The position numbers and the translations under genes were made by a program. From contig CALDWI010000009.1 in the NCBI GenBank assembly GCA_937923795.1, positions 1 to 21,651 on the forward strand: a stretch of DNA of 21,651 nt, given 5' to 3'. The notes under the pieces are model-generated. The model saw only the letters and a program-made list of their open reading frames with translations. It was not told the origin of the DNA and searched no databases. Each line of letters opens with the position of its first letter. Within the stretch, counting starts at the first letter, position 1. The DNA comes from an uncultured Collinsella sp. Its GTDB lineage: Bacteria; Actinomycetota; Coriobacteriia; Coriobacteriales; Coriobacteriaceae. This document shows, in pieces, positions 17,895 through 21,651 of this stretch.

Positions 17895-17914
17895 CGCCGA
17901 GCCGGGGCGGATCA

Positions 17915-17943
17915 GGTGCGCGGGACCCTCTCTTCCGCGCACC
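17915..17943 (+). other. Hairpin between permease and amidohydrolase genes
   Basis: The arms GGTGCGCGG (17915-17923) and CCGCGCACC (17935-17943) are perfect with an 11-nt loop. No T-run follows. It could protect the upstream mRNA or set different levels for the two genes, rather than end transcription. Confidence 0.5.
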
Positions 17944-18025
17944 GAACCCGGCGCCACTTGGGTAGCTTTGTGAGGCCTTAACCCAACACGGCCTCGCCCA
18001 CTATATGGATCCATAAGGAGGAACC

Positions 18026-19303
18026 ATGTCCACTAAGTATGCAATCGTTGGCGGCAAGCTCATCGACGGTACCGGTGCCGAGCCGGTCGAGAACTCCCTC
18101 GTTCTCGTCGACGACAACGGCAAGATCGAGTACGCCGGCGCCATGCAGGACCTTCCCGAGGGCGTTGAGGTCATCGACGCCGCCGGCAAGACCGTCCTTC
18201 CCGGCCTGATCGACACCCACCTGCATTTCTCGGGCAACTTGACCGACGATGACACCGACTGGGTCATGCAGCCGCTCCTCGAGAAGCAGGCCGTCGCCGT
18301 CAAGCAGGCCTACGACTGCCTCACCCACGGCCTCACCACCGTCTGCGAGATCGGCCGCTTTGGTATCCAGATCCGTGACTGCATCGACAAGGGCGTCTTC
18401 AAGGGCCCGCGCGTTCTGGCCACCGGCCTTGGCTTCTGCCGCGTTGCCGGCCACGGCGACTCCCACCACTGCAGCCAGGAGCTCAACAAGGAATCCCACC
18501 CCTGGGGCGATCAGGTCGACGGTCCTTGGGATCTGCGCAAGGCCGTCCGTCGTCGCCTGCGCGAGAACCCCGATGCCATCAAGATCTGGGCTACCGGTGG
18601 CGGCATCTGGCGCTGGGACTCCGGCCGCGACCAGCACTACTGCTCCGAGGAGATTCAGGCCGTGGTCGAAGAGGCCAAGATGGTCGGCATCCCCGTGTGG
18701 AGCCACTGTTACAACAACCACGCCGCTGCCTACGATTCCGTTCGCTTTGGCTGCGAGCAGCTGATTCACGGCTTCGATATCGATGAGCGCACCATGGACC
18801 TCATGGCCGAGCAGGGCACCTTCTTCACCCCGACGATCGCCTTCCTGCCCACCTGGTACGCCACCTATCCGCCCGTCTACGTCCCCGAGCTGCACGACAA
18901 GTACGAGGGCACCCTGGTCGAGAAGGAGCTGCAGCGCAACTACGACTGCCTGCGCGAGGCCAAGAAGCGCGGCGTCGTCATGACGATCGGCTCAGACTCC
19001 TTCTCCTTCGTCACCCCGTACGGCACCTGCTCCATCGAGGAGATGTACGAGTTCGTCGACAAGATCGGCTTCACCCCGGTCGAGACCATCACCTGTGCCA
19101 CCCTCAACGGTGCCAAGATGTGCCACATCGAGGACGAGACCGGTTCCATCGAGGCCGGCAAGTGCGCCGACCTGCTGGTCGTCAACGGTGACGTCGCCGC
19201 CGACATCCATGTGCTCAACACCGACAACATGGACGTCATCATGAAGGACGGCTGGATTGTCGAGGCTGGCACCTTCGGCGAGGCAAACAAGTACAGCGCC
19301 TAA
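18026..19303 (+). CDS. Metal-dependent amidohydrolase
   Basis: This 425-aa cytoplasmic enzyme of the amidohydrolase superfamily has AAGGAGGA just upstream of ATG 18026. It has the N-terminal beta domain (YAIVGGKLIDGTGAEPVENS) followed by the barrel. The metal ligands of a binuclear centre can all be assigned: His 65 and His 67 (THLHFSG), the Lys carrying the bridging carboxylate, 186 (AIKIWATGG), His 227 (WSHCYN), His 248 (IHGFD) and Asp 324 (IGSDS). The C-terminal GSIEAGKCADLLVVNGD strand is typical. The set fits the imidazolonepropionase/prolidase-like branch (Xaa-Pro or N-acyl amino-acid hydrolases), but the true substrate is unknown. With the permease before it, degradation of an imported amino-acid derivative is inferred. 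A terminator at 19362 ends the unit. Confidence 0.88.
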   Translation: MSTKYAIVGGKLIDGTGAEPVENSLVLVDDNGKIEYAGAMQDLPEGVEVIDAAGKTVLPGLIDTHLHFSGNLTDDDTDWVMQPLLEKQAVAVKQAYDCLTHGLTTVCEIGRFGIQIRDCIDKGVFKGPRVLATGLGFCRVAGHGDSHHCSQELNKESHPWGDQVDGPWDLRKAVRRRLRENPDAIKIWATGGGIWRWDSGRDQHYCSEEIQAVVEEAKMVGIPVWSHCYNNHAAAYDSVRFGCEQLIHGFDIDERTMDLMAEQGTFFTPTIAFLPTWYATYPPVYVPELHDKYEGTLVEKELQRNYDCLREAKKRGVVMTIGSDSFSFVTPYGTCSIEEMYEFVDKIGFTPVETITCATLNGAKMCHIEDETGSIEAGKCADLLVVNGDVAADIHVLNTDNMDVIMKDGWIVEAGTFGEANKYSA

Positions 19304-19361
19304 GCTGCCGTTCATCGATGGATTGATGTAAAACACAGTATTTGATTGCATAATGCAATGG

Positions 19362-19388
19362 AGAGGGTCGCTTGCGGCCCTCTTTATT
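19362..19388 (+). terminator. Terminator after the amidohydrolase gene
   Basis: The arms AGAGGG (19362-19367) and CCCTCT (19378-19383) enclose a small GC-rich loop and are followed by TTATT. It ends transcription of the permease/amidohydrolase unit and lies before the kinase start. That argues against the ATG at 19353 as the kinase start, because that start would place the hairpin inside the coding sequence. Confidence 0.7.
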
Positions 19389-19421
19389 GCTATGGGGTGC
19401 GTCAGTAAGAAGGAGATGACG

Positions 19422-20807
19422 GTGGATCTCAATAGGCTGATTCTGGGCAAGAGTTACAACTCTACCAAGGTCTTTCGTACCGCTCAGCATGTGGTTCAAG
19501 CCATCTTGCTCGGTATTGTCGTTCCGCTGCTTATCCTGCTGCTCATCTGGGATCTAACCGATAATCCCAATCCCGTTCCCGCCGTTGTCGTCATTGCCGG
19601 CTTGGTCATGCTGTGCTTCTTCTTCTCGTACGTCTTTGTCGTTCCCGACGACCTCACATCGAGCGCAACCGACCGCACGCTCGCCATCGCTTCAAAAATA
19701 TTCGCCTACACGTCGCGCGGTCTTACGCCCGAAGCTGCCCTGGGCGCCTCTAAGATCATCCTGTCCGAAACTATCGCCTCTGCCATCTGTTTTACCGACG
19801 GCAAGCAGGTGTTGGCAAGCTGGGGCGAGGACTCGGCAAAATGCCCCGCGGGCACCCCGGTGGTACTGCGGACTACGCTCAACGTGATCAACAGCGGTGA
19901 GCAAAGCGTGTTCTCGCGCGATGCCTCGACCGAGACGGGTGGCTACTTTCCGCGCCTGCGCGCCGGTATTGTCGCACCGCTTACCGTGCGCGGGCATTGC
20001 GTGGGCACGCTCGAGCTGTATTATCCCCGTCTGAGCAGCATCGATATGCGCCAGACGGCGCTTGCCTCGGGCTTTGCCGACCTCATTTCCACGCAGCTTG
20101 CGAGCTTTGAGCTCGAGCGCCAGGACGAGCTTACGGCCCGCGTGGAGCTGCGCGCCTTGCAATCGCAGGTCGATCCTCATTTTCTATTCAATACCATTAG
20201 CACGATCGTGTCGCTCGTTCGAACCGAGCCCGACAAGGCGCGATCGCTGCTGATCGACTTCTCCAACTACTATCGTCAGACGCTTTCTGATTCCGATACC
20301 CTCACAACGCTCGAGCACGAGGTGGAACAGGGCACTCGCTATATCAATCTTATGCAGGCTCGTTATGGCGACGGCCGTCTGCGCGTCTCGGTCGATATCG
20401 ACTTTGAGGTGCGCGATTGCATGGTGCCGCCGTTTATCTTGCAGCCGTTGCTCGAAAACTGCATCAAGCACGCGCAGCGCGAGACCGAGCCGCTTTCTAT
20501 TCATGTTAGGGCTTTCGAGACCGATGACGGTTTGGAGATCATCGTCGAGGACGATGGCATCGGTATGAGCGAAGAGGTCTGCGCGCATCTGTTTGAGCAA
20601 CATCGCCTGGAGGAGCCCGAGAGCATTACCGCCGACGGCTCCGTCAAGCGAGGTTGCGGCCTGGCGCTCTTCAACGTGCTTCAGCGCATCCATTTCTTTT
20701 ACGGAGAAGATTCCGGCATGCGCGTGAAGTCCCAGGAGGGCGTGGGAACGCAGGTCATCGTCGAGCTGAACGGCGAGCCGCATGAGCCTGCGCCGTTGAC
20801 GGCGTAG
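19422..20807 (+). CDS. LytS-type sensor histidine kinase
   Basis: GTG 19422 is preferred: AAGGAG lies 6 nt upstream, while ATG 19416 abuts that site and ATG 19353 lies before the terminator hairpin. The product is 461 aa. Two membrane helices (about residues 24-45 and 52-75) are followed by a GAF-like sensor domain (about 85-225) and a short coiled region (LASFELERQDELTARVELRALQ). The LytS-type kinase domain comes next, with phospho-acceptor His 253 in QVDPHFLFNTIS. The ATPase part has LLENCIKHA (Asn 346), EDDGIGM (376-382) and GCGLALFNV (411-419). The extracellular part is almost absent, so the signal is probably sensed in the membrane or by the cytoplasmic GAF domain. The partner regulator is 38 nt downstream. 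Relatives include pyruvate, peptide and cell-envelope sensors, so the ligand stays open. Confidence 0.9.
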   Translation: MDLNRLILGKSYNSTKVFRTAQHVVQAILLGIVVPLLILLLIWDLTDNPNPVPAVVVIAGLVMLCFFFSYVFVVPDDLTSSATDRTLAIASKIFAYTSRGLTPEAALGASKIILSETIASAICFTDGKQVLASWGEDSAKCPAGTPVVLRTTLNVINSGEQSVFSRDASTETGGYFPRLRAGIVAPLTVRGHCVGTLELYYPRLSSIDMRQTALASGFADLISTQLASFELERQDELTARVELRALQSQVDPHFLFNTISTIVSLVRTEPDKARSLLIDFSNYYRQTLSDSDTLTTLEHEVEQGTRYINLMQARYGDGRLRVSVDIDFEVRDCMVPPFILQPLLENCIKHAQRETEPLSIHVRAFETDDGLEIIVEDDGIGMSEEVCAHLFEQHRLEEPESITADGSVKRGCGLALFNVLQRIHFFYGEDSGMRVKSQEGVGTQVIVELNGEPHEPAPLTA

Positions 20808-20845
20808 CACGCGGTTGGATTGAGAGAAAAAGAGGGGAAGCACAT

Positions 20846-21580
20846 ATGTCCGAAGGCTGGAACATCTTGGTGGTTGATGACGAGCCTCCCATTAGGGCTG
20901 AGCTACGCTATCTGTTGGAAAAGGATACGCGTGTGGGTCAGATTGCCGAGGCGGGCAATGTCACCGAAGCCGTGGAGTCGATTCTGTCGAACAAGCCCGA
21001 CGTGTTGTTTTTAGACATTACCATGCCCGGTCGCTCGGGAATTGAGCTTGCCGAGACGCTGCAGAACCTAAAGACGCCGCCGGTGGTTGTGTTTGTGACG
21101 GCGTTTGCCGAGTATGCGGCCGATGCCTATAACCTCGATGCCGTCGATTATGTCGTCAAGCCGGTCGAGGACGCACGCCTGTCAAAGGCACTCGACAAGA
21201 TCGAGGCAGCCTTGGGTGTCCGTCGTGTTATCCACGCTCCGCGCCAGCCTTTGCGTCTGACGGTGGACCGCGGGGGCAAAAAGGTGTTCATTCCCGCCGC
21301 AGACGTCTGCTACTTTGAGGCGCGTGCCGATTTTTGCAACGCCGTCTGCGCCGAGGGAACATACCTGATCAATGAGTCGATTTCCTCGCTCGAGCGGCGC
21401 CTGGCCTCCGAGGGCTTTATCCGTGTCCACCGCAGCTATCTGGTCAATTTGGAAGACGTGCACAATGTCGAGATCGGTTCCACGGGTCTTATGGAGCTCA
21501 GGCTCGATCGCGTAACCTCGACGGTGCCCGTGTCCCGCCGTCGCGCTGCCGAGGTTAAAGCACACTTGGGGCTTGCGTAG
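20846..21580 (+). CDS. LytTR-family response regulator
   Basis: This 244-aa protein has AGAGGGG upstream of ATG 20846 and forms an operon with the kinase before it. The receiver domain (residues 5 to about 122) shows the acidic pair Asp 11/Asp 12, phospho-acceptor Asp 57 (LFLDITMPG), Thr 85 and Lys 105 (VVKPVED). The DNA-binding LytTR domain occupies about 135-240 (LTVDRGGKKVFIPAADVCYFEA, FIRVHRSYLVNLEDV, TVPVSRRRAAEVK). Proteins of this type bind pairs of direct repeats upstream of target genes. The permease/amidohydrolase unit just upstream is a plausible target. No such repeat pair was identified by eye. Nothing is visible in the last 70 bp of the window. Confidence 0.93.
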   Translation: MSEGWNILVVDDEPPIRAELRYLLEKDTRVGQIAEAGNVTEAVESILSNKPDVLFLDITMPGRSGIELAETLQNLKTPPVVVFVTAFAEYAADAYNLDAVDYVVKPVEDARLSKALDKIEAALGVRRVIHAPRQPLRLTVDRGGKKVFIPAADVCYFEARADFCNAVCAEGTYLINESISSLERRLASEGFIRVHRSYLVNLEDVHNVEIGSTGLMELRLDRVTSTVPVSRRRAAEVKAHLGLA

Positions 21581-21651
21581 ACGGTCTGTGTGCCGTCGTT
21601 TACCATCGCAGGTTTGGCATGGGCGCGCGGTGGGCATAATGGGTGGCATCG

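Noticed and set aside
17130..18895. Long minus-strand frames opposite the permease and amidohydrolase (17130-18014, 17978-18895)
   Set aside because: Composition typical of antisense to GC3-rich genes, with Gly, Val, Asp and His repeats. No ribosome site and no family resemblance.

Overview
The window looks like chromosome of a high-GC, anaerobic Actinomycetota gut bacterium of the Coriobacteriia, most likely Collinsella or a close relative. This is inferred from GC-rich third codon positions, strong AGGAGG-type ribosome sites, a single-chain pyruvate:ferredoxin oxidoreductase and the general character of the proteins. No rRNA or tRNA is present to confirm it.

Layout. (1) 1-2461: the 3' part of a membrane-anchored Ser/Thr protein kinase gene, closely followed by an FHA-domain gene. 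(2) About 2570-8770: an accessory island of visibly lower GC. It holds a decayed methyltransferase, an ABC exporter on the + strand, a relic of an IS110-type element, and a minus-strand unit. That unit consists of a radical SAM/SPASM maturase, two related Cys/Asp-rich precursor peptides (one GTG-started, the other only 59 aa) and a 35-aa membrane peptide. (3) 8777-9303: a second, 5'-truncated copy of the FHA gene end and its downstream sequence, so the island lies between two direct repeats of about 530 bp. (4) 9649-13188: pyruvate:ferredoxin oxidoreductase with a long leader and an elaborate nested inverted repeat after its stop. (5) 13844-14806: carbamate kinase. (6) 15086-16087 (minus): a membrane-anchored C39-like cysteine peptidase. 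(7) 16443-19303: an amino-acid permease and a metal-dependent amidohydrolase. (8) 19422-21580: a LytS/LytTR-type two-component pair.

The exciting part is the minus-strand peptide unit at 6080-8207. The two precursors share a short leader beginning MKHIHP and a core in which nearly every Cys is followed by Asp two to four residues later, often with exactly three in between. Together with a SPASM-type radical SAM enzyme, this points to a ranthipeptide-like RiPP with Cys-to-Asp thioether crosslinks. The ABC protein is the likely exporter and the small membrane peptide a possible self-protection or export helper. I do not recognise this precursor family.

On the right side, the permease, amidohydrolase and carbamate kinase could form part of a fermentative nitrogen/amino-acid route under LytS/LytTR control, but the substrate cannot be read from the sequence. 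Repeat structure is unusually dense: a REP-like 31-nt hairpin occurs three times, a perfect 22-bp inverted repeat abuts the peptidase stop codon, and a perfect 27-bp inverted repeat encloses the oxidoreductase terminator.
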